DNA of 64,000 nt, taken from the NCBI RefSeq assembly GCF_030418165.1, contig NZ_JAUHTQ010000001.1:310001-374000 (forward strand), written 5' to 3'. The position numbers and the translations under genes are program-made. Positions 46,453 through 54,961 of this stretch are shown here, in pieces. The notes beneath the pieces were generated by a model that was given only the letters and a program-made list of their open reading frames with translations, was not told the DNA's origin and searched no databases. Each line of letters opens with the position of its first letter. Within the stretch, counting starts at the first letter, position 1. The stretch comes from Ureibacillus aquaedulcis (GTDB lineage Bacteria; Bacillota; Bacilli; Bacillales_A; Planococcaceae).

Positions 46453-46752
46453 ATGGCCGTCACATTAAAATGGGTTTCTGGGGGATTGGAAGCTTTGTTG
46501 GGAATCCCATTAATTGGGGGAACAATCATCATTGCCCTAGCTTATTTTCCCTTGCTGGTTATGTTGATTATTCATATTGCCACGTTAATTGTTTGTAAAA
46601 GAGAAGGCAAAAGCAGAGTAGGGAGTATTGTGGGGATTGTGACAAATTTGGTTGCCTGGATTCCTTTTTTAGGGATGGCGATGCACATTATCACAGCTGT
46701 GATTTTATTGTTATCAGCTTATCAGGATAAGAAGAGAAGTTCATTTAGCTAA
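46453..46752 (+). CDS. Small membrane protein, function unknown
   Basis: The 99-residue protein has three likely membrane helices (about 10-25, 27-47 and 60-88) separated by a basic loop CKREGKSRVG and ending in a basic tail KKRSSFS. I do not recognise a family with confidence. AAAAGGAGGATTGAG precedes the ATG. It is followed after 18 bases by a lipoprotein gene, so the two are likely co-transcribed. Confidence 0.7.
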   Translation: MAVTLKWVSGGLEALLGIPLIGGTIIIALAYFPLLVMLIIHIATLIVCKREGKSRVGSIVGIVTNLVAWIPFLGMAMHIITAVILLLSAYQDKKRSSFS

Positions 46753-46770
46753 TAAAGGAGTGCATATACA

Positions 46771-47328
46771 ATGAGAAATTTTCTGCTATTTATAACAGTG
46801 ATCGGGGCAATGTTGCTGGCTGCTTGTGGAGGAAATGATGAAACGGCTGTTGACTCTACAGTAGAAACGAACGAGGAGCAAGCAACCGGTGATCCTGCAA
46901 CTGAAAACGAAACTGGAACTGAAACAGAAGGCGGGGAAGAAGCCGCACCTGCAGAAGAGGAAGTATCGGAAGTGGTTGTAGATGATGCAAATGTAACGAT
47001 TACGTACCAAGGTACTACGACACAAGAGGACGAGATTTTTGGTCAAACTGCATCCATCAAGTTCCAAGTTGTCAATAAACTGGGTAATTCGATTGAGGTG
47101 CAATCACGAGAACTTTCTACAGACAATGTCATGGTAGATGAAACGTTGATTGCTTATTCAGAAACAGTTGCAGCAGGGAAAACGGCAAACACAAGCCTGG
47201 AGATTTCGGAATATGAAGGCTATGACTTCCCTACATTCAATGAAAACATTGAGCTTACTCTCATCGTCATGAACGGTGATACTTGGGAGACAATTGCTGA
47301 ATACCCGGTAAGCATTTCAATCAAATAG
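46771..47328 (+). CDS. Lipoprotein with acidic linker and DUF4352/DUF5067-like beta domain
   Basis: Secreted lipoprotein of 185 residues. Signal peptide and lipobox LLAAC place acylated Cys at 19. Residues 20-70 are a disordered Glu/Thr/Ala-rich linker. From about 72 the pattern (VTITYQGTTTQED, IKFQVVNKLGNSIEVQSRELSTD, AGKTANTSLEIS, ELTLIVMN) looks like an immunoglobulin-like beta sandwich of the kind found in DUF4352/DUF5067 lipoproteins. Function unknown. AAAGGAGTG precedes the ATG. Confidence 0.72.
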   Translation: MRNFLLFITVIGAMLLAACGGNDETAVDSTVETNEEQATGDPATENETGTETEGGEEAAPAEEEVSEVVVDDANVTITYQGTTTQEDEIFGQTASIKFQVVNKLGNSIEVQSRELSTDNVMVDETLIAYSETVAAGKTANTSLEISEYEGYDFPTFNENIELTLIVMNGDTWETIAEYPVSISIK

Positions 47329-47346
47329 AAATTTTCCAAAAGGAAG

Positions 47347-47393
47347 AAAGCGCACAAATGCTGTTAGATCACCAGTTTGTGCGCTTTGAATTT
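47347..47393 (+). terminator. Terminator after the lipoprotein gene
   Basis: AAAGCGCACAAA (47347-47358) pairs perfectly with TTTGTGCGCTTT (47376-47387), followed by GAATTTTATT. Confidence 0.85.
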
Positions 47394-47738
47394 TATTAAT
47401 AAATAGCAGAATTGAGAACCAAATCTCCTTCAAAACGTCCTATATTATACCTTTATAGTTCTTCACTCTTTTTCCTTCCACCCTTAATACCTCTCAATCC
47501 CAAGTATTTTAAAGTCAAATATCTTCAATTCGAACTACCCAAAAATCTAAAAAAATATGGAAAATCGTACTTTTTTCATAGTTTCCTTCGATAGAATATG
47601 TCATCTGACCTCATTTTCCAATTCATTCGACAAAATCCAACAATATCCTTGGAAAAATTTAAATATAAAAGTTGAATAACAAAACTATCTACTCATGCCC
47701 AATTATCTATAAATCCAACTATGAAATTTCGCCCACCT

Positions 47739-47766
47739 TTGACAACTTTTTTTACTTATCTATACT
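47739..47766 (+). promoter_or_regulatory. Sigma-A promoter of the tad operon
   Basis: TTGACA (47739-47744), 16 bases, TATACT (47761-47766). It leaves a leader of about 140 bases before cpaB. The stretch 47394-47738 is AT-rich with no supported gene. I looked for a c-di-GMP riboswitch in the leader and saw none. Confidence 0.72.
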
Positions 47767-47912
47767 AAAAACTGTAAAAAGGCGTTTCATTCGCCACTAG
47801 GAAAGTAGAAATACTTTTTTAGCTACATACGTACACCATGGCATTTAACAAACCAAACATTAAAAATTGCCAAGTTTAACTAAAAATTGTGAATTAGAAG
47901 GTAGGGGAACTT

Positions 47913-48713
47913 GTGTTAGAGGCAAAACGACGTGCGGCCATTTTTCTTTTACTCGCGTTTATTTTAGCGGCCGTCGCAGGCTACTTAGTATTGGAAAAGG
48001 TCAAACAACTAAATGCAGAGCTTGGAGGGATGGTAGAAGTTTATGTTTCCAATGGAGATATCCCTGCTCGTACATTACTACAATCGAGTCAACTAACCAA
48101 AATGGAAATTCCTCAAAAATTCCTGACAGCATCGCATATTACAGATAAAAGTGACATTGTCGGTCAAGTATCGGTGGTTCCTTTAAAGGAAGGGGATATC
48201 ATTACGCAAAATATGCTGAAGAGTTATTCCAACCTTCAAGATGAAAATAATCGACTTGTCGCGCTATACCGAACAGATAAGATTCAGTTTGACCAGGAAA
48301 TCGCGGCACTGGATCGAGTGGACATCGTCGTATCGATTGAAGAAGAAGGAAAGAAGAGTACTGAGCTATTCATGAAAGATGTGGCTGTAGCATTTGCATC
48401 AGGGACAGGTGAGAAATTCGCCGGGATTGGGGTTGAAGTTTCTTCCGAGGATGCAACGAAATTGATCCATATGCAAAACTATGCAGAATACATACGTGTG
48501 CTAAAGGCCAATGTTGGGCAGGAGGATGAGGTTTCTCAGAAGACAACAGAGGAGCCAAAAGAAGAAGTTCCTGCAGAAACGACTAAAGCAAAATCGACTG
48601 AAACAAAACCAGAAGGCGAGACAAACACGAAAAAAGATCCTGCTGCAAAGACGAATACTGAAGAACCGCAAGCCCCAAAAACGAAAGCTGAATCTTCAGA
48701 AGGAAATTCGTAG
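47913..48713 (+). CDS. Tad pilus assembly protein CpaB/RcpC (SAF domain)
   Basis: First gene of the tad operon. The 266-residue protein has an N-terminal membrane helix (about 8-27), then a SAF domain VEVYVSNGDIPARTLLQSSQLTKMEIPQ typical of CpaB/RcpC, and a second conserved block REDE-like DRVDIVVSIEE. RcpC-type proteins act at the cell envelope in pilus biogenesis; in a Gram-positive the role of a secretin partner is not applicable, and peptidoglycan interaction has been suggested. Residues 205-266 are a Lys/Glu/Thr-rich low-complexity tail. GTG start with TAGGGGA upstream. Confidence 0.82.
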   Translation: MLEAKRRAAIFLLLAFILAAVAGYLVLEKVKQLNAELGGMVEVYVSNGDIPARTLLQSSQLTKMEIPQKFLTASHITDKSDIVGQVSVVPLKEGDIITQNMLKSYSNLQDENNRLVALYRTDKIQFDQEIAALDRVDIVVSIEEEGKKSTELFMKDVAVAFASGTGEKFAGIGVEVSSEDATKLIHMQNYAEYIRVLKANVGQEDEVSQKTTEEPKEEVPAETTKAKSTETKPEGETNTKKDPAAKTNTEEPQAPKTKAESSEGNS

Positions 48714-48730
48714 GGGAGGGGGAGTCAAGT

Positions 48731-49891
48731 ATGGAGAACAAGTTAAATTTATTAATTATTAGTGACGATAGCTTGCTTCGTCAGCAGCTTCAAACGATTG
48801 CGGAAAACACGGGAGAGAATGTGCTCACTGCCACTACAACCGACGCGATACGAGAAATGAATCGTGAAACAAGGGATATTGTCTTGATGACACAGCCTGA
48901 AACGGATGTAGCCATTGACCTTGTTCAATCGATGAAGCAAATCAATAGCTCCGTTCTAATCATTTTCATTGCTGATCGAACAGACTTTGTATTGCTGCGG
49001 AATATGATGCGTGCAGGAGTGGATGAGTTCTTTGTATTTCCAGAGGAAACCTCGCTCTTTACAAGTCGATTCCCAACAACGGTAAAAAATTATTCCATTA
49101 CGAAAAACTCAAGAGAAACGGGATCCTCCATTTCTTTTGGTCGAGGAAGAGGGCAAATTTACTCTTTCTATAGTGGAAAAGGTGGCAGCGGAAAATCAGT
49201 CATTTCTTCCGTTCTCGCGCAGACACTGAAGCTTGAGTCTACAGCTGAAGTCATTTTGATTGATTTGAATGGCCAATATGGTGGCGTTGAATCAATGTTT
49301 TCGATTGAATCAAACCGCTCCGTGGCCGATCTTTTACCAGTAATTGAGGAACTGAATGAAAGCCATATCCGTAATGTGTCTAAAACGGAGCAGCATTCCA
49401 AGCTCGAGATTTTAGTGAGCCCGATTGATGCGGAAGTGGCGGAAACTTTAGGAGAAGAATTTGTCGCGAAGTTACTAAGAACCTCTCGGCGTGCCTTTGA
49501 TTATGTGATCATTGATTTGCCATCTACATTGAATGGCTCGGTCATCACTGCGATGGAGGAGTCAGATAAAATCTTCTATGTACTGACACCGGATACGCCG
49601 GCATTACGTGTTTTGAAGCATTATGAAGAATTGGCCGCACGTATCGGCATGAATTTAGTCGGGAAAATGGAAGTAATCCTAAACCATATTGCCAAGGAAA
49701 ATGAAGTTCAGGAAAAGGATTTGAAAAATGTACTGCGGTACCCGATTGCGGCGACTCTTCGAAAGGACATTAAAGGATTGCAGCCTTTTGTCAACAAGGG
49801 GGAGCCGGTTCGAAAGGTTGTAAAGGAAAGGAAGCTTATTCCTTTTGCTAAAGACATTCGGAAGTTTTCTCGGGAAATTTTGAAATCATAA
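48731..49891 (+). CDS. Tad pilus localisation ATPase CpaE/TadZ
   Basis: MinD/ParA-type ATPase that places the pilus machine. The 386 residues contain an N-terminal receiver-like domain lacking a typical phospho-acceptor (LLIISDDSLLRQQL, MRAGVDEFFVFPE; about 1-120), then the deviant Walker A YSGKGGSGKS (148-156), VILIDLNGQYGGVESMF and DYVIIDLPSTLN. GGGAGGGGG precedes the ATG. It sits between cpaB and tadA as in standard tad loci. Confidence 0.87.
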   Translation: MENKLNLLIISDDSLLRQQLQTIAENTGENVLTATTTDAIREMNRETRDIVLMTQPETDVAIDLVQSMKQINSSVLIIFIADRTDFVLLRNMMRAGVDEFFVFPEETSLFTSRFPTTVKNYSITKNSRETGSSISFGRGRGQIYSFYSGKGGSGKSVISSVLAQTLKLESTAEVILIDLNGQYGGVESMFSIESNRSVADLLPVIEELNESHIRNVSKTEQHSKLEILVSPIDAEVAETLGEEFVAKLLRTSRRAFDYVIIDLPSTLNGSVITAMEESDKIFYVLTPDTPALRVLKHYEELAARIGMNLVGKMEVILNHIAKENEVQEKDLKNVLRYPIAATLRKDIKGLQPFVNKGEPVRKVVKERKLIPFAKDIRKFSREILKS

Positions 49892-49903
49892 GGGGGTATC
49901 GTG

Positions 49904-51253
49904 ATGGCTTCCATTTTTGAAAGAAGAAAAGAATTGGCTTCACAAAAGAAGACTGTTTCCTATCAATACGATAACCATCTTGTAGATGAACTAGTAGAAC
50001 ATTATAAAACGCGCTTGCTCCGCGATACCAATCTGGAGGCATTGACACAGCTTTCGCAAGGTGAAATGCGGCTGAAAATCGAGCAGTATGTGTCGCAGTT
50101 TATGTCGGAGGAACGGGTAGTTATTTCCCGCCACGATAAGGAGCTCCTTGTTACTCGAATTTTGGATGAGTCGGTTGGATTAGGGCCGCTTGAGCCTTTG
50201 ATCAATGACCCAACAATTACAGAGATTCTGATCAACGGCTATAGCGAAGTGCATGTGGAACGAAAAGGGAAACTTGAACAAGTCAATATTACTTTCCGTG
50301 ATGATGAACATGTTCGCCATATCGTTGACCGAATTGTAGCACCACTTGGTCGTCGGATTGATGAAAGCTCACCGATGGTAGATGCCCGCTTACCTGATGG
50401 AAGCCGTGTAAATGCAGTTATTCCGCCGGTGTCTCTAAATGGGACGCTTGTTTCCATCCGAAAGTTCCGAGCAGAGCCATTCCAAATGGATGACTTGCTC
50501 GAGTTTAGTTCACTTGATGACAACATGGCCTTTTTCATTGACTGTGTTGTAAGGGCAAAGATGAACATGCTTATTTCAGGAGGTACGGGTTCCGGGAAAA
50601 CGACATTGCTGAATGTTGCGGCAAGCTCGATTCCACATTTTGAACGAGTAATTACCATAGAAGACTCGGCGGAGCTTCGCCTGAATCGTTCCAACGTTGT
50701 AGGGATGGAGGCTCGTCCCGCCAACGTGGAGGGAAAAGGTGAAATCACCATCCGTAATCTCGTACGAAATGCGCTTCGGATGCGTCCTGATCGAATTATC
50801 GTCGGGGAGGTTCGTAGTGGAGAAGCATTCGATATGCTTCAAGCGATGAACACGGGTCACGAAGGATCGATTACTACCGTCCATGCCAATACGCCGGATG
50901 ATGCGTTGCGACGTGTTGAATCCATGGTCGTAATGGCGGGGATGGACCTTCCATCTTCCATTATCCGTGAGTTTATCGTCGGGGCATTGGACATTATTAT
51001 CCAAGCAACAAGGTTAACAGATGGTACACGTAAAATCGTGTCCATTTCGGAAGTGCAAAAACATGAGGACGGCTCTTCGGAAATCGTTGAGATCTTCACT
51101 TTCAAGCGGATTGGGATGTCAGAGGATGGAGATGTTATTGGGTATTTTACTCCAACGGGCAGGAAGCCTAAATGTCTGGAACGCATTCGAATGTTCGGCA
51201 TTGAAATTTCGGAATCCATCTTTAGACCCCAGCATCAGGAGGTGATTGTATGA
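49904..51253 (+). CDS. tadA: Tad pilus assembly/retraction ATPase TadA (CpaF)
   Basis: Secretion NTPase that powers Flp pilus assembly and probably retraction. The 449-residue protein has the N-terminal VGLGPLEPLINDPTITEIL and VHVERKGKLE segment, Walker A GGTGSGKTT (226-234), Asp box TIEDSAEL, and Walker B/His box in RMRPDRIIVGEVRSGE and GHEGSITTVHAN. ATG 49904 is preferred to GTG 49901 for spacing to AAGGGGG. It overlaps tadB by four bases. Confidence 0.94.
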   Translation: MASIFERRKELASQKKTVSYQYDNHLVDELVEHYKTRLLRDTNLEALTQLSQGEMRLKIEQYVSQFMSEERVVISRHDKELLVTRILDESVGLGPLEPLINDPTITEILINGYSEVHVERKGKLEQVNITFRDDEHVRHIVDRIVAPLGRRIDESSPMVDARLPDGSRVNAVIPPVSLNGTLVSIRKFRAEPFQMDDLLEFSSLDDNMAFFIDCVVRAKMNMLISGGTGSGKTTLLNVAASSIPHFERVITIEDSAELRLNRSNVVGMEARPANVEGKGEITIRNLVRNALRMRPDRIIVGEVRSGEAFDMLQAMNTGHEGSITTVHANTPDDALRRVESMVVMAGMDLPSSIIREFIVGALDIIIQATRLTDGTRKIVSISEVQKHEDGSSEIVEIFTFKRIGMSEDGDVIGYFTPTGRKPKCLERIRMFGIEISESIFRPQHQEVIV

Positions 51254-52176
51254 CCGCTGCTGTAATAGCAGGAGGAGCAGTCCTGTTGCTCATCATTGGA
51301 TTTTATAATCTATTAGGCTATCGAAAAGAAAAGAAGGAATGGAGAAAGAAGACACACCAATTCTACCGTGAAGGGGAAAAACGAAAAAGTGTCATCGTTC
51401 TATGGGGGTCGAAATTCGACCAAACCGAAACGGCAAAGGAAATGGAAGCCAAGTTGCAGGATGCCAATATTCCATTTACGCCATCTGAATTTTATGGAGC
51501 GCTATTCGTTTCTTACATGGGGATCTTGTTTGTTCTCGTAAACTTTTTCAGTGTTCCGCTTTTGATTGCCTTAGTTCTGTCTCTTTTATTGCTTGAGGCA
51601 GGAAGAAGAATGCTGTTTAAAATCCGGAAAGACCGAAGAAGACAAATCTTGGTCGATCAATTGCCTGATATTTGCCGACTGCTGGCCAATTCCACACGAT
51701 CGGGGATGACGTTAAATCAAGGGATTCAACTGGTCGCAAAGGAGATGGCGGAACCGGCAAAAAGTGAGTTTAAAAACTTGGCTCATGAATTATCATTAGG
51801 CATTGATTTCGGGAGCGCCATTCGCACATTGGAAAAGCGTATTGACAATAAAGAGTTCCATCTGTTTACGGCAACCTTGCTCATTCAAAAGCGGGCAGGC
51901 GGAAATTTATATGCCGTGCTGGATGAAATGAGTCAAACACTTGATGAACGAAAGCTCCTTAAACAAGAGATTAAAACGATGACAGCCGAACATAAGTATA
52001 TCGCGTACATTGTTCCCATCATTCCAATCTTTCTTGTCCTGATGATGAACAATGTAGTAGACGGATTCCTCGATGCCCTGTTTTCAGGGATTGGGATGAT
52101 CTTATTTGCAATATTTGTTGCAGGAACTGTTGCTACGTTCTTCATCATCAATAAGATTACAAATATTAGGGTGTGA
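51250..52176 (+). CDS. tadB: Tad pilus platform protein TadB (type II secretion F domain)
   Basis: Inner-membrane platform protein of 308 residues. It has an N-terminal helix, a pair of helices at about 80-115, and two C-terminal helices (YIAYIVPIIPIFLVLMMN, ILFAIFVAGTVATFFII). The cytoplasmic T2SSF domain has DQLPDICRLLANSTRSGMTL and LIQKRAGGNLYAVLDEMSQTL. It partners TadC and TadA. The ATG overlaps the tadA stop. Confidence 0.9.
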   Translation: MTAAVIAGGAVLLLIIGFYNLLGYRKEKKEWRKKTHQFYREGEKRKSVIVLWGSKFDQTETAKEMEAKLQDANIPFTPSEFYGALFVSYMGILFVLVNFFSVPLLIALVLSLLLLEAGRRMLFKIRKDRRRQILVDQLPDICRLLANSTRSGMTLNQGIQLVAKEMAEPAKSEFKNLAHELSLGIDFGSAIRTLEKRIDNKEFHLFTATLLIQKRAGGNLYAVLDEMSQTLDERKLLKQEIKTMTAEHKYIAYIVPIIPIFLVLMMNNVVDGFLDALFSGIGMILFAIFVAGTVATFFIINKITNIRV

Positions 52177-52180
52177 CAAA

Positions 52181-53113
52181 ATGGATGGAATTATCGCAAT
52201 CACCATCATACTTACTGTCTTCTTCATTGGCGTATCGCTTCGAGCATTCTATGTCTATCTAACAAAGCACCGTGAACTAAAGACGACTGTATCCGACACT
52301 TTGTATGTATACGACGGCTTTCAAAAGAAAGAAAGTCGCAAGGAAAAATTCTTAAAGAAAATGCTTCATTTTGCAGACGATTTTTCAGATCTGGGTCAGC
52401 GAATAAATTTCTTTAGTGAAAATGCGGATGTGAAAAAGTGGATTATCCAGGCGGGATACCCATACGGCATCACGGTTGAAAGATTCCAGGGTCTGAAGAT
52501 TTTCCTGCTCATCATTGGTGTATTAATGGGTGGCATCATGCTGTTGCTTAGATTTCCATTTTCGCAGTTTATGGTCATTCTGTTGCCCATCGCCGGATTT
52601 GCAAGTGCCATTCTTTGGATCCGATCGAAAGCGAAGGCACGCCAAGCAGAAATATCGTACCAATTACCCGATTTTCTCGACACGATGAGTGTGACGTTGC
52701 AGGCAGGTGTTGGGTTGACGCAAGCATTGCGGGATATAGTGCCGTATTTTATAGGGCCCATTAAAGAAGAGTTCGAGCGATTTCTTCAAGAAATTAGTGT
52801 CGGTGTCCCGAGAGTGGAAGCTTACCGATTATTGCTTGAACGGAATGAATCAAAAGAGTTTCAGATTTTAATCAAGTCTTTAATTCAAGGGGAGCGATTG
52901 GGTGTCCCGATTGCCGCCTCTTTTAAACAGCAAGCCGAGGAAATGAGAAAGCTGAAGAAAGAAATGATTAAGGAAAAAGCCGCAAAAGCCTCGCCAAAAG
53001 TGACGCTGGTTACAACCTTTCTGATTCTGCCTTCATCCCTCATCTTGATTGGCGGGTTGATGATCATTAATATGTTTAACCAAAATAGCGGGATTTTCGA
53101 TTTATTAAAATAA
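52181..53113 (+). CDS. tadC: Tad pilus platform protein TadC (type II secretion F domain)
   Basis: Second platform protein, 310 residues. The N-terminal helix IIAITIILTVFFIGVSLRAF is followed by a pair of helices near 110-145 and the T2SSF domain (YQLPDFLDTMSVTLQAGVGL, SLIQGERLGVPIAASFKQQ). One C-terminal helix (VTLVTTFLILPSSLILIGGLM) closes it. ATG 52181 is chosen over a frame from 52106 that overlaps tadB; AGGGTG lies upstream. It is followed by the pilin. Confidence 0.9.
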   Translation: MDGIIAITIILTVFFIGVSLRAFYVYLTKHRELKTTVSDTLYVYDGFQKKESRKEKFLKKMLHFADDFSDLGQRINFFSENADVKKWIIQAGYPYGITVERFQGLKIFLLIIGVLMGGIMLLLRFPFSQFMVILLPIAGFASAILWIRSKAKARQAEISYQLPDFLDTMSVTLQAGVGLTQALRDIVPYFIGPIKEEFERFLQEISVGVPRVEAYRLLLERNESKEFQILIKSLIQGERLGVPIAASFKQQAEEMRKLKKEMIKEKAAKASPKVTLVTTFLILPSSLILIGGLMIINMFNQNSGIFDLLK

Positions 53114-53129
53114 AAGGAGAGAAAAAAAC

Positions 53130-53336
53130 ATGAAAAAATATATGCAAAGTTTAGTAGTTAATTTTATGGCGCCAGTGAAAAATGAAAAAGGTGCACAATC
53201 ATTAGAATGGTTAGGGTTGGCTGCGTTATTGATTTTAGTATTAGGGATTATCTCAACGGCTGTTAGTGGTCAATCTGGTTCCATCTCAGATTTAATCGGA
53301 AATATCATTCAAAAGATTAGTGGAATGGTAGGCTAG
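53130..53336 (+). CDS. flp: Flp-type pilin
   Basis: Pilin precursor of 68 residues. A short leader ends in KNEKG, followed by AQSLEWLGLAALLILVLG: cleavage after Gly with Glu at +5 is the class III (Flp) prepilin signature. The hydrophobic helix that follows is the assembly spine, and the mature pilin of about 48 residues is typical of Flp. AAAGGAGAG precedes the ATG. It is the only Flp pilin in the window; TadE and TadG homologues are downstream. Confidence 0.9.
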   Translation: MKKYMQSLVVNFMAPVKNEKGAQSLEWLGLAALLILVLGIISTAVSGQSGSISDLIGNIIQKISGMVG

Positions 53337-53345
53337 GCATTTACA

Positions 53346-53395
53346 AAATCGTCCTGATTGGAATGAAGAGTAGTACGATGTTTTCGGGACGATTT
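53346..53395 (+). other. Hairpin after the pilin gene
   Basis: AAATCGTCC (53346-53354) pairs with GGGACGATTT (53386-53395) around a 31-base loop. There is no T tract. It may protect the 3' end of an abundant pilin mRNA or partly stop transcription. Confidence 0.5.
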
Positions 53396-53512
53396 AAAAG
53401 CAACGAATGAAAAGACTACAAAAATGCTGTAAAACAACTAGAAAATATCTTAATAAAAAAGTAGCACAACTTATAAGATTTTAGTGCTTTTGAATAGTAG
53501 GAGTTGAGGCGA

Positions 53513-54940
53513 TTGCAAAGACTTTATGGTTTACTAATGATCTTAGTATTGATGTTGCTTGTTGCTGCATGTAGTAATGAGAAAGCAAAGGAAGCAACCG
53601 ACGAGGTCGATGCAAAAGAACAGAGTGATGTTTCGACTATAAACGAACAATCACCAGTTAGCGAAAAACCTGAAGATAATGAAGCAAATGAAAATGAAGA
53701 AACAAATGAGGATGCAATTGTGGGACCTCCCCTTCCAACAACTTTAGAGGAACTCGAAAAGTTGCCTTCCGGTTATACGGAATATATTAATAGACTCGAA
53801 GATGAAGGGAAATTGTTAACGGACGAATTAACAAAAAATCTTCCAGATATTGCAAACAATCCAACAAATGAAGAATTGGATCGTTATTATGAAGCGCTAT
53901 TGTCTGTATTTCAACAGGACTACGAGGGGCCAGGAGATTTAATCGAGCAACTCAAATTTCAAGCGATTGGCAGTCCAGAGATTGATGATCCGCGCTATCA
54001 ATTTAAGGAAAACTTGAATGTCATGGTAATCCTGGATGCTTCGGGGAGTATGGCGAATAGCGAAGGCAGCGTAACACGCATGGATGCTGCTAAAAATGCA
54101 ATTACGGAATTCGTGAAAGGTTTACCGGAAGAGGCAAATGTCGGTTTGCGAATTTACGGACACAAAGGTTCCGGTAAGAATGAAGATAGAGCACTGTCAT
54201 GCAGTAGCAGTGAATTGGTTTATCCGCTAAGTACGTATAATGCGACAAATTTTGAGCAATCCCTCTCAAAGGTGACGCCAGCTGGCTGGACGCCTATTGG
54301 ATTAGCTTTAAAAGAGGCCCAGAAGGATTTAGCTTCGTTTAAGGGCGATACGAATACTAATATTGTGTACTTAGTAAGTGACGGGATATCAACTTGTGAC
54401 GATGACCCGGTTGGAACGGCAAAGTCTCTTTATGATTCTGATATTACGCCGCTCGTCAATGTCATTGGCTTTAATGTGGACCAAGAAGGCCAAAAACAAC
54501 TGCAGGAGATTGCTGGCGCAACAGAGGGAACATATCAAAATGTTACCGATGCTCAAGGTCTTCAAGAGCAACTGAATGAAGCGAGCAAGATAGCGGAGAA
54601 GTGGAAACAGTGGAAAACGTCCGAAGAAGGCTGGATTGATTTCTACAAAACAGATAATGCACTTGATATATTCAGCTATCATACCCATGAATTTGGTAAA
54701 TGGGTTGATGAAAGGCAAGCAATTGGGTTTACCTTGACTTATCTATTACAAGAACGAGAGAAGATGTCCCGTGAATCACATGACTATCTACAGCAAAAAA
54801 ACAAGGACTATCATGCTTGGATAGAAGATGAGTATGACAAGTTAAGAGATGAGTTAAAAGCGATGAATGAGATGAATCATGCCCAAGCCATTAAAGCATT
54901 AGAGGAAAAATATCTTCAGAATACAAGCAACACACCTTAA
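53513..54940 (+). CDS. VWA-domain lipoprotein in the tad operon
   Basis: Predicted surface lipoprotein of 475 residues. The signal peptide ends in the lipobox LVAAC. An acidic linker (about 20-75) leads to a helical region, then a von Willebrand A domain at about 168-350 with a complete MIDAS start VILDASGSM (Asp175), the Thr in TPIGLAL and the Asp in VSDGISTCDDD. The last 110 residues are helical and charged. VWA proteins near tad loci may act as pilus-tip adhesins, so an adhesive role is a fair inference. TTG 53513 has TAGGAG at nine bases; TTG 53504 abuts it. Confidence 0.85.
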   Translation: MQRLYGLLMILVLMLLVAACSNEKAKEATDEVDAKEQSDVSTINEQSPVSEKPEDNEANENEETNEDAIVGPPLPTTLEELEKLPSGYTEYINRLEDEGKLLTDELTKNLPDIANNPTNEELDRYYEALLSVFQQDYEGPGDLIEQLKFQAIGSPEIDDPRYQFKENLNVMVILDASGSMANSEGSVTRMDAAKNAITEFVKGLPEEANVGLRIYGHKGSGKNEDRALSCSSSELVYPLSTYNATNFEQSLSKVTPAGWTPIGLALKEAQKDLASFKGDTNTNIVYLVSDGISTCDDDPVGTAKSLYDSDITPLVNVIGFNVDQEGQKQLQEIAGATEGTYQNVTDAQGLQEQLNEASKIAEKWKQWKTSEEGWIDFYKTDNALDIFSYHTHEFGKWVDERQAIGFTLTYLLQEREKMSRESHDYLQQKNKDYHAWIEDEYDKLRDELKAMNEMNHAQAIKALEEKYLQNTSNTP

Positions 54941-54961
54941 AAAGGAAAGTGAGGTGAAAGT

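Noticed and set aside
47412-47594. 60-residue reading frame upstream of the tad operon
   Set aside because: No ribosome binding site, low-complexity composition and no family resemblance.
47767-47912. c-di-GMP or other riboswitch in the tad leader
   Set aside because: A small GGCG/CGCC hairpin is present, but the conserved GEMM core and other riboswitch motifs are not seen.
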